Below, in pieces: positions 1-9,269 of a stretch of 41,951 nucleotides of DNA. This DNA is from Planctomycetaceae bacterium. GTDB taxonomy: Bacteria > Planctomycetota > Planctomycetia > Pirellulales > UBA1268. The translations under genes were made by a program, and so were the position numbers. The notes under the pieces are model-generated. The model was not told where the DNA came from, did not search any database, and worked only from the letters and a program-made list of their open reading frames with translations. The stretch covers positions 1 to 41,951 of the forward strand of contig SXWC01000054.1 of assembly GCA_005789975.1 (NCBI GenBank), read 5' to 3'. Each line of letters opens with the position of its first letter. The stretch's first letter is position 1.

Positions 1-524
1 ACCCCGTGGAGCAGGCGGGCACCTACCCGCTGCCGGAGGCCCAGCTCGACCGGTTCATGTTTCTGGTGGAGCTCGACTATCCGAATGAGGAGGAGGAGGT
101 GGCGATCGCGCGGACGACGACCGGCGAGCCGCCGCCCGCCCTCGACCACGTGATGACCGCGGCGGAGATCATCGACTACCAGCAGCTCGTGCGGCGGGTG
201 CCCGTGCCCGACCACATCTACCGGTTTGCCGCCAGGCTCGTGCGGAAGACGCGACCGCGGGGCGAGTCGGCGCCGGCCTGGCTCAAGCCGCTCGTCTCGT
301 GGGGTGCCGGTCCGCGGGCCGTGCAGAATCTCGTGCTGGGCGCCAAGTCGCGGGCCGCGCTCTCGGGCAGTTACATGGTCCGCCTCGAAGACGTCGAAGC
401 GGTGGCGGCCCCGGTGCTCACGCACCGGCTGATCACCACGTTCGCCGCGCAGGCCGAGGGGATCGACGCCAAGCAGATCGTCGCCCGCCTCGTGAAGGAG
501 ACCGTCGAGGAGCAGGCGGGCTGA
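1..524 (+). CDS. MoxR-family AAA+ ATPase, C-terminal part (5' end outside window)
   Basis: The reading frame is open from the first base (codons begin at position 3), so this is the 3' end of a gene that starts upstream. The first residues contain [19 protein letters not shown], the sensor-1/arginine-finger stretch typical of MoxR ATPases. A helical lid domain follows, with the family-typical [18 protein letters not shown] segment. MoxR ATPases act as chaperone-like remodelling enzymes and are usually encoded beside DUF58 and von Willebrand factor A (VWA) proteins, as here. The Walker A and B motifs lie outside the window and cannot be checked. A 12-bp palindrome (CTCCACGTGGAG, 525-536) directly follows the stop codon. 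Confidence 0.93.
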   Translation, partial: PVEQAGTYPLPEAQLDRFMFLVELDYPNEEEEVAIARTTTGEPPPALDHVMTAAEIIDYQQLVRRVPVPDHIYRFAARLVRKTRPRGESAPAWLKPLVSWGAGPRAVQNLVLGAKSRAALSGSYMVRLEDVEAVAAPVLTHRLITTFAAQAEGIDAKQIVARLVKETVEEQAG

Positions 525-618
525 CTCCACGTGGAGCAGGCCCCGCGCGGCCCTGGTCCATTCCGTCGCCGGGAATCCCCCCCGTCGAACAGCACCCCCG
601 GGTTTTCCTCCACGCCGC

Positions 619-1530
619 ATGTTCACCGACCGCCAGCCGCGATCGTTCCTCGAGCCGCAGGTGCTTGCCAGGCTCTCCGCGGTGCCGTTGCTGGCGCGTC
701 GCCCGATGGTGGGCAGCGTGTCGGGGCGGCATGCGAGCCCGCACCGCGGCTCGAGCGTCGAGTTCGCGGAATACCGCAAGTACGTGCCGGGCGACGATCT
801 CCGCCGGCTCGACTGGCGGGCGTTCGGGCGCTCCGACCGCCACTATGTCAAGGAGTACGAGGCCGACACCAACCTCCGGCTGTGCCTCGTGCTCGACACC
901 TCGGGCTCGATGAACTTCGGCTCGGGTGAGGTGACGAAGATCGACGTCGCGCGGCGGATCTCCGGTGCGCTGTCGTACCTCGCTTCGCAACAGGGGGATG
1001 CGGTCGGGATATCCTGCGTGGCCGACGGCATCGTGCGGACGCTTCCCCCGCGGCGCAGTCCGGCGCATCTGCGGCTCGTGTTCGACGTGCTCGACGAGGT
1101 GAAGCCCGCGGGGCCGACGCGGCTGCCCGAGGTGCTCCATGAGTTCGCCGAGACGATCCGGCAACGGGCCGTGGTCGTGATCGTCTCCGACCTGTTTTCC
1201 GATCCGGCGGCCCTGGCATCGGCGTTCAGCCACCTGCGGTTCCGCCGGCACGACGTCGCCGCCTTCCACCTGCTCGATCCGCAGGAGATCGCGTTCGATT
1301 TTCAACGGCCGACACGGTTTCTCGACATGGAGGGGGGCGCGGCGATCTTCGCCGATCCGATCGACATCGCCGAGCGTTATCACCGGGCAGTGGAGGCCTA
1401 CCTCGCCGACATGAAGAGGATCGTGCTGGAGTCGGCCGTCGATTACCACCGCGTCACGACCGCCGAGCCGTATGAGCAGGCGGTGGCCAGGTTTCTGGTG
1501 GGCCGGGCGGCCGGGAGGGGACTGCGATGA
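619..1530 (+). CDS. DUF58 domain protein (VWA-like)
   Basis: This 303-aa soluble protein carries the DUF58 signature FAEYRKYVPGDDLRRLDW at residues 49-66, followed by a VWA-type metal-binding motif DTSGSM at 93-98. DUF58 proteins are the regular partners of MoxR ATPases and are thought to be their clients or adaptors; the molecular role is not established. The ATG at 619 is the first start ahead of the conserved region, although no strong Shine-Dalgarno sequence precedes it. It lies 94 nt after the moxR stop and its stop overlaps the next start (ATGA), so it belongs to the same operon. Confidence 0.93.
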   Translation: MFTDRQPRSFLEPQVLARLSAVPLLARRPMVGSVSGRHASPHRGSSVEFAEYRKYVPGDDLRRLDWRAFGRSDRHYVKEYEADTNLRLCLVLDTSGSMNFGSGEVTKIDVARRISGALSYLASQQGDAVGISCVADGIVRTLPPRRSPAHLRLVFDVLDEVKPAGPTRLPEVLHEFAETIRQRAVVVIVSDLFSDPAALASAFSHLRFRRHDVAAFHLLDPQEIAFDFQRPTRFLDMEGGAAIFADPIDIAERYHRAVEAYLADMKRIVLESAVDYHRVTTAEPYEQAVARFLVGRAAGRGLR

Positions 1531-3542
1531 CGTTCCTCCAGCCCTGGGTGCTCGCCGCGCTGCCGTTGGTCGCTTTGCCGCTGATCATCCACCTCATCAA
1601 TCAGCGGCGGTTCCAGACCGTCCCTTGGGCCGCGATGATGTTTCTGCTGTCGGCCCGGGCGCTGTCGCGGGGCTATTCGCGGCTGCGGCACTGGTTGATC
1701 ATGGCGCTGCGGATGCTGGCGGTGGCGGCCGTGATCCTCGCGGTGGGTCGGCCGCTGTCCCGGGGCTGGCTGGCGCTCGCCGGTGGCGGCCGTCCGGATT
1801 CGGCGATCGTCCTGCTCGATCGCTCGCCCAGCATGCAGGCCCGCGACCCCGACGGCCGGGAGTCGAAGCTCGACACCGGCCGCCGGCAGCTCGTCGAATC
1901 GCTCGAGACCCTCGGCCCCGGCCGGGTCATGCTGACCACCGATGCCGTCCGGGGGCCCGTCGAAGTGCCGGGAGCCGCGGCGGTCACCGAACTGGCGACG
2001 GCCGGGCCCGTGGCCGCGGCCGCCGACATTCCGGCGCTGCTCCAGTCGGCCTACGAGTACATCCGCGAGAACGGCGCGGGCACGACCGAGATCTGGATCT
2101 GCTCGGATCAGCGGGCCAACGACTGGCGTCCCGATGACGGCGCCTGGGGGGGCATCCGGGATGCGTTCGCGAAACTTCCACAGCAGGTGCGCATTCAGCT
2201 CGTTTCCTTCCCGGCACCGGCGGCCGGCAACTTCGCGGTCCGCGTGGGGGGCGTGCGACTCGAGACCGTGGGTCGCGACCGTCAGCTCGTCGTCACCGTT
2301 TCGGTGTCGCGGCTGGATGAGGGCCCGCGGGTCACGCTGCCCTTGACGTTCGAGATTGGTGCCGCGACGACGGTCGTGAACCTTGAGGTTTCCGGACGCG
2401 AGGCCGTGCTCAGGAATCACGTCATACCGCTGGAGCGGGCGGCGGGCCCGCGCGGCTTTGGCACGGTCTCGATTCCGGCCGACTCCGACCCCGCCGACAA
2501 CGAGTTTTTCTTCGCCTACGACGAGCCGGCGCCGCGGCGGTCGCTCGTGGTGGCCGACGATCCCGCCGTGCGGAGGGTCCTGGAGCTCGTGGCCGGAATC
2601 GCCCCTGAAAAGGATGCGTCGGCGACGGTCGACGTGCTCGCGGCCGGCGGCCTCGCCACGGCGGCATGGGACGACGCGGCGGTGCTGCTCTGGCAGGCGG
2701 CCCTGCCTGAAGGCCCCGATGCCGACGCGGTGCGGGCCTTCGTGGAACGCGGCGGCCAGGTCGTCTTCTTTCCGCCCGACGCGCCGACGCCGGCCGCCTT
2801 CGCGGGCGTCTCGTGGGGCCAGTGGACCGGTCACGCGCCGGCGGTCGCCCCCGAATCCTGGCGGACCGATCAGGATCTCCTCGCCAACACGCTCGCGTCA
2901 GGCGCGCTGCCGCTGGGCGAACTGGAGGTGCGGCGGTCGTGCGGGATAGCGGGCGACGCCGTCCCCTTGGCGTCGCTGCCCGGAGCCGTCCCCCTCGTGG
3001 CCCGTTCGTCCGAGATCGAGGGAGTGACCTTCTGCGCCACCACGCCGGCGGCACGCGATTCCTCGCTGGCCGACGAAGGAATCGTGCTCTATGCGCTGGT
3101 GCAGCGGGCGATCGACCGCGGCCGCACGGTGCTCGGCTCCGCGCGGCAACTCGACGCGGGGCCGGCGGCCGTCGCGGTCGCAGCATCCGGCCCGGCCTGG
3201 ACCAGGCTCGCGGGCCCGGTCGGCGGCGCATCGACCGAAGCCGGCCTGCACGCCGGGGTGTTTCAGACGGGCGACCGACTCATTGCCGTGAACCGACCGG
3301 CCGCCGAGGACGGGGCGGTCGCCATCGGCGACGACCGCACCGACGCCCTCTTCCGCGGTCTCGCGTTTTCCAGGATCACGGGCCGGGCGGGCGACTCCGA
3401 CAGCATCGTGCAGGAGATCTGGTGGGCTTTCCTGATCGCGATGCTGCTGGCGCTCGTCGGTGAAGGCCTCCTGAGCCTGCCGAGGAAGCCGGCTCAGAAC
3501 GCGGGCGTTGCCGGTTTTCGGCCGGCGGGGGCCGCCGCATGA
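1527..3542 (+). CDS. BatA-like membrane protein with N-terminal double-TM and VWA domains
   Basis: This 671-aa protein begins with a hydrophobic segment (about 6-22), the short HLINQRR turn and a second membrane segment (about 57-75), which is the aerotolerance-regulator N-terminal layout. A VWA domain follows with a MIDAS-like DRSPS at 98-102. Another hydrophobic helix lies close to the C-terminus (IVQEIWWAFLIAMLLALVGEG). The large central part is probably periplasmic. Its start overlaps the DUF58 stop by 4 nt. BatA-like proteins accompany MoxR ATPases and are implicated in envelope or stress functions in other bacteria; the precise role here is unknown. The middle region (about 250-600) resembles nothing I can name. 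Confidence 0.85.
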   Translation: MTFLQPWVLAALPLVALPLIIHLINQRRFQTVPWAAMMFLLSARALSRGYSRLRHWLIMALRMLAVAAVILAVGRPLSRGWLALAGGGRPDSAIVLLDRSPSMQARDPDGRESKLDTGRRQLVESLETLGPGRVMLTTDAVRGPVEVPGAAAVTELATAGPVAAAADIPALLQSAYEYIRENGAGTTEIWICSDQRANDWRPDDGAWGGIRDAFAKLPQQVRIQLVSFPAPAAGNFAVRVGGVRLETVGRDRQLVVTVSVSRLDEGPRVTLPLTFEIGAATTVVNLEVSGREAVLRNHVIPLERAAGPRGFGTVSIPADSDPADNEFFFAYDEPAPRRSLVVADDPAVRRVLELVAGIAPEKDASATVDVLAAGGLATAAWDDAAVLLWQAALPEGPDADAVRAFVERGGQVVFFPPDAPTPAAFAGVSWGQWTGHAPAVAPESWRTDQDLLANTLASGALPLGELEVRRSCGIAGDAVPLASLPGAVPLVARSSEIEGVTFCATTPAARDSSLADEGIVLYALVQRAIDRGRTVLGSARQLDAGPAAVAVAASGPAWTRLAGPVGGASTEAGLHAGVFQTGDRLIAVNRPAAEDGAVAIGDDRTDALFRGLAFSRITGRAGDSDSIVQEIWWAFLIAMLLALVGEGLLSLPRKPAQNAGVAGFRPAGAAA

Positions 3543-5746
3543 ACGACCTTGCCGGGCTCCGGTTTTTCACGACCCCGTGGACGATCGGCCTGTCGGCTGT
3601 GCTGGTGGCGGCGATCGCGGTCGTGGCCTTCATCACGTGGCGGCGAAGCGGCTTCGCCGCCGGCACCGGACTCGTCGAATTGCTGCGGCTCGTGATCGCC
3701 GGTTTCGTCGCGGTTCTCCTCAATCAGCCGGAGTGGGTGGAGGAGCATCGGCCCGATGAGAAGCCGACCATCGCCGTGCTCTGGGACGCGTCGCGGAGCA
3801 TGGACACGATCGACGTCGTCTCGAGCGGCACCGTGGCCGCGGTCGGCCCGCGGTCTCGGCGAGATGCCGTGGCGCCGCTCACCGAGAGTGAGTCGTGGAC
3901 GGCGCTGGCGGAGCGGTTCAACGTGGTGGTCGAGCCGTTCTCGCCGGCGCCCCCCGGAATCGGCACTGATCTGGGCGACCCGCTGGCGAAGTCGCTCGAA
4001 CGGTTCGAGGCATTGCGTGCGGTGGTGCTGGCCTCCGACGGCGACTGGAACAAGGGTTCGCCCCCGCTCGATGCCGCCCAGGGCCTGAGGCTCGCCCAGG
4101 TGCCCGTCTTCGCCGTGCCGGTCGGCAGCGCGACGAAACTCCCCGACGTGGAGCTCGCGAGCCTCGACTGCCCCAGCATGGGAGTGGCGGGAAAGCCGGT
4201 CCGCGTTCCATTCACGATCGTTTCGTCGCTGCCGACCGAGCGGGTGGTGATCGTCACGCTCACGCCGTCGAGCGGCGAGAAGCTCGTGAAGGAGGTCCGC
4301 CTTCCCGCGATGGCGACGGTCTCCGACTGGATCTACTGGACGCCCCCGGGGGTTGGCGATTACACGATCGCGATCACCGTGCCCGTCGAGCAGGGGGAGA
4401 TCCTGACCGACAACAATGAACGCACCGCGCCGATCGCCGTGCGGCAGGAGAATCTCAAGGTCCTCGTCGTCGAGAGCGTGCCGCGGTGGGAGTATCGCTA
4501 TCTCCGCAACGCGTTGGCCCGCGATCCCGGCGTGGACGTGTCGTGTCTGCTCTACCAGCCCGGGCTCTCGAAGCGGGGAGGCGGCAACAAGGACTACATC
4601 CAGACGTTCCCCGCGGGCCTCGACGAGCTCTCGCAGTATGATGTCGTGTTTCTTGGCGACGTCGGCGTGGGCAACGGCCAGCTCACCGACGAGGACTGCC
4701 GGCTGCTGAAGGGGCTCGTCGAATACCAGGCCAGCGGCCTCGTGTTCATGCCCGGATGGCGGGGCGAGCAGATGTCGCTCGTCCCCACCCCGCTCGAGGA
4801 ACTCTGCCCCGTGGTCATGGATGTCGCCCGGCCCGATGGCGTGGCCACCGACGGCCCGCGGCGGCTCGTGCTCACCGAGGCCGGCCGCAAGAGCCTGCTC
4901 ACGAAGCTCAGCGACTCCGGCGACGAAAATGTCGCCGTCTGGGAGAGTCTGCCGGGGGTACAGTGGTATGGGCCCGTGCTCCGGGCCAAGGCGGGCAGCG
5001 AGGTGCTCGCCGTTCATGAGGATGCCGCCAATGAGTATGGCCGGATTCCCCTCCTCGTCACCCGCACGTTCGGTGCCGGAAAGGTGCTCTACATGGCCAC
5101 CGACGGCGCCTGGAGGTGGCGGAAGGGGGTGGAGGACAAATACCATTACCGATTCTGGGGTCAGGTCGTCCGCTGGATGGCCTATCGCCGCAACATGGCC
5201 AAGGGTGAACGCATGAGCCTGTCGTTCGCACCGGAACAGCCGCAACTTGGCCAGTCGATCGCGATCGACGCCCGGATCGCCGAGGCCGGCGGCGAGCCGC
5301 TCGCCCGTGGCGAAGTGACGGCGAAGATCCGGGCCCCGTCCGGCGCGGAGGAGACGGTGCGGTTCACCTCGCCGGGGGGTGACGGGGAGTGGGGCGTGTT
5401 TGCCGGGACGTTCATGCCCGCCGAGCCCGGACAGCACGACGTGCGGCTCTCGTGCAAGGAGACCGGCGACACGCTCGAAGCCTCGATCTTCGTGCAGGGA
5501 TCGGTGCAGGAGGGCCTCGGCCGGGCGGCGCGGCCCGAGGTGCTTGCCGAGATCGCCCAGGTGACCAGGGGCCGCGTCGTGCGGCCGGAGGAAATCCCCG
5601 CTCTCGTCACCGCCTTGGCGGCGCTGCCCGATCCGCCGCCCGAGGTGCGGCGGCTGCAACTCTGGAGCCATCCGCTGGTCGCGGCGGCGCTCGTCGCGCT
5701 TCTCGGCCTCTTCTGGGTGGGACGCAAGCGGCAGGGGCTCGTCTGA
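3539..5746 (+). CDS. Membrane VWA / glutamine amidotransferase-like protein
   Basis: This is a 735-aa protein with two N-terminal membrane helices (about 15-34 and 45-62), a VWA-like domain with DASRS at 83-87, a beta-sandwich region, and a class I glutamine amidotransferase-like fold from about residue 300 (VLVVESVPRWEYRYL). One C-terminal membrane helix with a basic end (WVGRKRQ) closes it. The amidotransferase-like part shows no obvious Cys nucleophile, so it is probably a structural or binding domain. The start overlaps the preceding stop by ATGA. This architecture recurs in planctomycete MoxR operons (recalled, not searched). The function is unknown beyond an inferred role in a membrane complex with the neighbouring VWA proteins. 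Confidence 0.82.
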   Translation: MNDLAGLRFFTTPWTIGLSAVLVAAIAVVAFITWRRSGFAAGTGLVELLRLVIAGFVAVLLNQPEWVEEHRPDEKPTIAVLWDASRSMDTIDVVSSGTVAAVGPRSRRDAVAPLTESESWTALAERFNVVVEPFSPAPPGIGTDLGDPLAKSLERFEALRAVVLASDGDWNKGSPPLDAAQGLRLAQVPVFAVPVGSATKLPDVELASLDCPSMGVAGKPVRVPFTIVSSLPTERVVIVTLTPSSGEKLVKEVRLPAMATVSDWIYWTPPGVGDYTIAITVPVEQGEILTDNNERTAPIAVRQENLKVLVVESVPRWEYRYLRNALARDPGVDVSCLLYQPGLSKRGGGNKDYIQTFPAGLDELSQYDVVFLGDVGVGNGQLTDEDCRLLKGLVEYQASGLVFMPGWRGEQMSLVPTPLEELCPVVMDVARPDGVATDGPRRLVLTEAGRKSLLTKLSDSGDENVAVWESLPGVQWYGPVLRAKAGSEVLAVHEDAANEYGRIPLLVTRTFGAGKVLYMATDGAWRWRKGVEDKYHYRFWGQVVRWMAYRRNMAKGERMSLSFAPEQPQLGQSIAIDARIAEAGGEPLARGEVTAKIRAPSGAEETVRFTSPGGDGEWGVFAGTFMPAEPGQHDVRLSCKETGDTLEASIFVQGSVQEGLGRAARPEVLAEIAQVTRGRVVRPEEIPALVTALAALPDPPPEVRRLQLWSHPLVAAALVALLGLFWVGRKRQGLV

Positions 5747-5817
5747 TGAACACGCTGCACCGCGACCTGCCGCGCCGCCCGCCGGGCGACGAGATCACCA
5801 CGGGGCCAATCGCATGA
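5746..5817 (+). CDS. Putative 23-aa mini-ORF coupling two large operon genes
   Basis: The ATG at 5746 overlaps the stop of the upstream gene (TGATG), and the mini-ORF stop overlaps the start of the downstream gene (ATGA). The peptide is MNTLHRDLPRRPPGDEITTG plus PIA. The sequence shows that translation could pass through without a gap. Whether the peptide is functional, a translational coupler, or just a spacer is inference. A decayed gene end would be an alternative. No homologue is recognised. Confidence 0.4.
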   Translation: MNTLHRDLPRRPPGDEITTGPIA

Positions 5818-8800
5818 ACACCGCCGACGCCCGGTTGATGCCGAGCCGAGCCATCGCCCTGCCCGACGACCTCGAGCGGCGGCTCGCGGCCTTTCGCGGG
5901 CTCGTCCGGCGGGTCAAACTGTTCGAGGCCTGCTGCGGGGCCCTCTGTGGGATCGCCGTCGCCTTTCTGGTGATGTTTCTCCTCGACCGCCTGCTCGACA
6001 CGCCCCGGTGGGCGCGGTTCGCGGTGGGAGGGGTGGCGGTGGCGGCCTGCGCGGCGATCCCGCTGGCATTTCATCGCTGGGTCTGGCGACACCGCAGCCT
6101 CGATCAGGTGGCGCGGCTCATCGGCCGGCGGTTTCCCTCGCTGGGCGACGAGCTCCTCGGCATCATCGAGATCGTCCGCAGCGCCGCGACGGGAGGCCAG
6201 TCGCGGGCCCTCTGCGAGGCTGCCGTCGCGCAGGTCGCGGAGCGGTCGCGGCGGTTCGAGTTCCGCGAGGCCGTGCCCCCGGCGCGGCCCTGGCTCTGGG
6301 CGACGCTCGCCGCGATCCCCCTGGCGGCGGTCGTGGCCATCTCCGCCGTGGTGCCCGAGGCGGCGGGCAACGCCTGGGTGCGGCTGCTCGCGCCCTGGCG
6401 GGAGATCGACCGCTTCACGTTCACCCGCATCGCCCCCCTGCCCGTCCGGCTCGTGGTGCCGCACGGCGAATCGACGACGCTGGGGGTGACCCTCGTCGAC
6501 GACGCCCGCTGGCGGCCGTCCCGGGCCACCGCACGGATCGGCGGGCAGCCGCCGCTCACGGCGATCAGGGATGATCAGGACTATGTCTTCCCACTCCCGC
6601 CCCAGCTTGCCGACGGCACGCTGGCGGTGGCGGTCGGCGACGTCCGGCGGCGGGTGCGGATCGAGCCGCTGCACCGGCCGGCGCCGGGTGGCCTCGAGGC
6701 CGAGGTGACACTGCCCGGGTATCTCGAGCGGCCGGGAATCAAGCGGCAGGACATCCGTGGCGGCACGCTCGCTCCGGTGAAGGGCAGCGCCGTCACCGTG
6801 GTGGCGACGGTGAATCGCGACCTCGCGGCGGCGACGGTCGATGGTGTGTCGATCGAGCCGGAGGCCGCCGTGATCCGCACGCCGTCGCGGATCGTCGACG
6901 CCGACTCGCGGATGACGATCACTTGGCGTGACCGGGAGGGGCTCGAAGCCGCGGAGCCGCTCGAGCTCATGATCACCGCCCGCACCGACGAGCCGCCCGC
7001 CGTGGTGATGCTCGACGTGCCGCAGACCCGCGGCATCCTGCTCAACACCGACACGCTCAAGTTCAAGGTGGCTGCCCGTGACGACTTCGGGATTCGCAGG
7101 GTGGGCCTCGTGTGGGAGAGTCTCGCCGAGGGCGACGCGGCGGCCGGCGCGGCCGGCACCGAGCAGGGCAACCGGATACTCCGCGCCGGTGGCGGCGACG
7201 TCGAATCACTCGACGCGGTCGCCACGTTCTGCCCGGAGGCGCTGGGCATCGCGCCGCAGCCGATCTCGCTGCGGGCCTTCACGGAAGACTTTCTCCCCGG
7301 CCGGCCCCGTGTCTACTCATCGGCCCTCCTTCTCTATGTCGTCGATCGTGCGGAGCACGCACTCGTGCTCAACACCAGACTGCAGCAGTTTCGCCAGCAG
7401 GCCAGCGAGGTCCGCGACCGCGAGATGGGTCTGCTCGCGACCAACAAGGAACTCCGCGAGCTGCCGGCGGAACAGCTGGCGGCGAGCGAGACGCGGGCCA
7501 GGATCGAGTCCCAGGCATCCGCCGAGCAGACCAATGCCCGCCGGCTCGAGCGGCTCGTCGACGAGGGCGCCGAGCTGGTCCGCGAAGCGCTCAAGAACCC
7601 GGAGTTTGAGGCGGCGACCCTCGAACAGCTCTCGGAAGACATCCAGAGGCTCGCGGACATCGCCGAACAGCGGATGCCGTCGGTCGCGGAGCTGCTCGAG
7701 CAGGCGGCGTCCGCACGACTTGCCACGGGCAAGCCCGCTGCGGGACAGGAGGGACGTCAGCCCAAACCGGGTGATCTCGCGGGACAGCCGGGCCCATCGG
7801 GCCAAGCTGAGTCGGGTGAGTCGGGTGAGTCGGGTGAGTCGGGTGAGGGCCAGCCGGGCGAGAGTGGTGAGCAGCCGCCGAAAGTTGGCGAACAGCGAAG
7901 CCAGTCGAACGGCGGCGAATCGGCCGCCGCCGGCGAGCAGCCCCCGCAGCCCCCCGTGCCGCAGGTGGTTGACGTCGAGTCGTCGCAGCAGCCCAAGGGC
8001 GAAAAGCCGGACGATGGAAAGCCGAGCGGGCCGTCGGGAGGCGGGGGCGCCGGCCGGCTGGGTCTGCCGTCCACGCAGGCGGGCGTGTCGCCCCCCGGCA
8101 ATCCCGCGGACGAGGGCAGGCCCGAGCCCGCCGCGGACGAGGCGCTCGACGACGCGATCGCGGCGCAGGAACAGTTGCTCGCCGAGTTTGCCAAGGTTGC
8201 CGACGATCTGGCGGCGGTGATGGCGCGGCTCGAGGGCAGCACGTTCGTGAAGCGGCTGAAGCTCGCATCGCGTGAGCAGGGCTCGATCGGCAGCCGGATC
8301 GCCGGCATGACGGCCGAGGCATTCGGCAAGGCCGATCGGCAGCCGGTGAAGGTCAGGCAGGCGCTCGGCGACGTCCGCGCGCAGACTGTCCGCGAGACGG
8401 AAAAGATGTCCGCGTTGATGGACGATCTGCAGGCCTACTTCGACCGGCGGCAGCTTCCCGCGTTTCGCACCGTGCTGGAGGAGATGAAGGAACTCGACAC
8501 GCTCGGCAGCCTGCGGCAGCTCTCTGACGACATGGCCAAGGAGGCCGGCATGTCGATCGCGCAGGCCGAGTTCTGGTCGGACACGTTCGATCGGCTCGCC
8601 GACGACCTCGTGCCGCCGCCGCAGCAAGGTGGCGGCGCGGGGGGCGGGGGTGAGTCCCAGGAGAGCGTCCCGCCCGAGGTCGTGCTCGAAGCGATGAAGA
8701 TTCTCGAGGAAGAGGTCAATCTTCGCGAGGAGACCCGCGTGGCCCAGCAGGGCCGCGGAGCGGTGGAGCACGAGGAACTCGTGAAACAGACCAAGGAACT

Positions 8801-9269
8801 CGCCGAGCGGCAGGAATCCCTGGCGGACAGGATGTTCAGGCTGACCGGGCGGCTGCTCGAGGAGCCCGATGGTGAGCGGTCTTTCCAGCGGGAGATCCAG
8901 TTGTTCGAAAAGGTCGAACAGGTGATGGCCGAGGCGTCGGGGATCCTGGCCGCGGGCGACACGGGACCCAAGGCGATCGGCGCCGAGACCGAGGCCATCG
9001 AATTGTTGCTCGCGGCGCAGGCCGCCGGCTCCGGCTCCGGCGGCGGTGGTGGCGGCGGTGGCTCCGGCGGTGTTCAGGCGGGGGGCGGGAGCACCGGCAC
9101 GGCCAGTTCATCGGCGCTGGCCCTCGTGGGGCGGGGCGACCGCATGCAGCGATCCGAAGGGGGTGGCCAGGAGGAGCAGGCGACGGGCACGAGCGGCCGC
9201 GTGCTCCCCGAGGAGTTTCGTGCCGGACTCGACGCCTACTTCAACCGGTTCGAAAAGGAGCGCCGCTGA
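5814..9269 (+). CDS. Giant membrane/coiled-coil protein (DUF4175-like)
   Basis: The 1151-aa protein has three hydrophobic segments near the N-terminus (about 38-60, 66-86 and 163-185). A large beta-rich region follows to about 500, then a long charged helical region predicted to form coiled coils. Low-complexity stretches interrupt the helices: a Ser-Gly-Glu/Pro/Gln-rich linker near 640-780 encoded in part by four identical 9-bp units (7809-7844), and a glycine run near 1065-1080. The layout resembles DUF4175-type planctomycete proteins (recalled, not searched). It probably spans the inner membrane with a long extracytoplasmic rod. It overlaps the mini-ORF by ATGA and the next gene by TGATG. 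The function is unknown. Confidence 0.8.
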   Translation: MNTADARLMPSRAIALPDDLERRLAAFRGLVRRVKLFEACCGALCGIAVAFLVMFLLDRLLDTPRWARFAVGGVAVAACAAIPLAFHRWVWRHRSLDQVARLIGRRFPSLGDELLGIIEIVRSAATGGQSRALCEAAVAQVAERSRRFEFREAVPPARPWLWATLAAIPLAAVVAISAVVPEAAGNAWVRLLAPWREIDRFTFTRIAPLPVRLVVPHGESTTLGVTLVDDARWRPSRATARIGGQPPLTAIRDDQDYVFPLPPQLADGTLAVAVGDVRRRVRIEPLHRPAPGGLEAEVTLPGYLERPGIKRQDIRGGTLAPVKGSAVTVVATVNRDLAAATVDGVSIEPEAAVIRTPSRIVDADSRMTITWRDREGLEAAEPLELMITARTDEPPAVVMLDVPQTRGILLNTDTLKFKVAARDDFGIRRVGLVWESLAEGDAAAGAAGTEQGNRILRAGGGDVESLDAVATFCPEALGIAPQPISLRAFTEDFLPGRPRVYSSALLLYVVDRAEHALVLNTRLQQFRQQASEVRDREMGLLATNKELRELPAEQLAASETRARIESQASAEQTNARRLERLVDEGAELVREALKNPEFEAATLEQLSEDIQRLADIAEQRMPSVAELLEQAASARLATGKPAAGQEGRQPKPGDLAGQPGPSGQAESGESGESGESGEGQPGESGEQPPKVGEQRSQSNGGESAAAGEQPPQPPVPQVVDVESSQQPKGEKPDDGKPSGPSGGGGAGRLGLPSTQAGVSPPGNPADEGRPEPAADEALDDAIAAQEQLLAEFAKVADDLAAVMARLEGSTFVKRLKLASREQGSIGSRIAGMTAEAFGKADRQPVKVRQALGDVRAQTVRETEKMSALMDDLQAYFDRRQLPAFRTVLEEMKELDTLGSLRQLSDDMAKEAGMSIAQAEFWSDTFDRLADDLVPPPQQGGGAGGGGESQESVPPEVVLEAMKILEEEVNLREETRVAQQGRGAVEHEELVKQTKELAERQESLADRMFRLTGRLLEEPDGERSFQREIQLFEKVEQVMAEASGILAAGDTGPKAIGAETEAIELLLAAQAAGSGSGGGGGGGGSGGVQAGGGSTGTASSSALALVGRGDRMQRSEGGGQEEQATGTSGRVLPEEFRAGLDAYFNRFEKERR
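7809..7844 (+). repeat. Four perfect 9-bp tandem repeats inside a coding region
   Basis: Four exact copies of GAGTCGGGT encode Glu-Ser-Gly repeats in the linker of the 1151-aa protein. The unit is a multiple of three, so copy-number change alters linker length without shifting the frame. Confidence 0.9.

Noticed and set aside
3494..5671. 725-codon open frame antisense to the membrane VWA gene
   Set aside because: It is a shadow of the real gene, His/Arg-rich, with no domain and no ribosome site.
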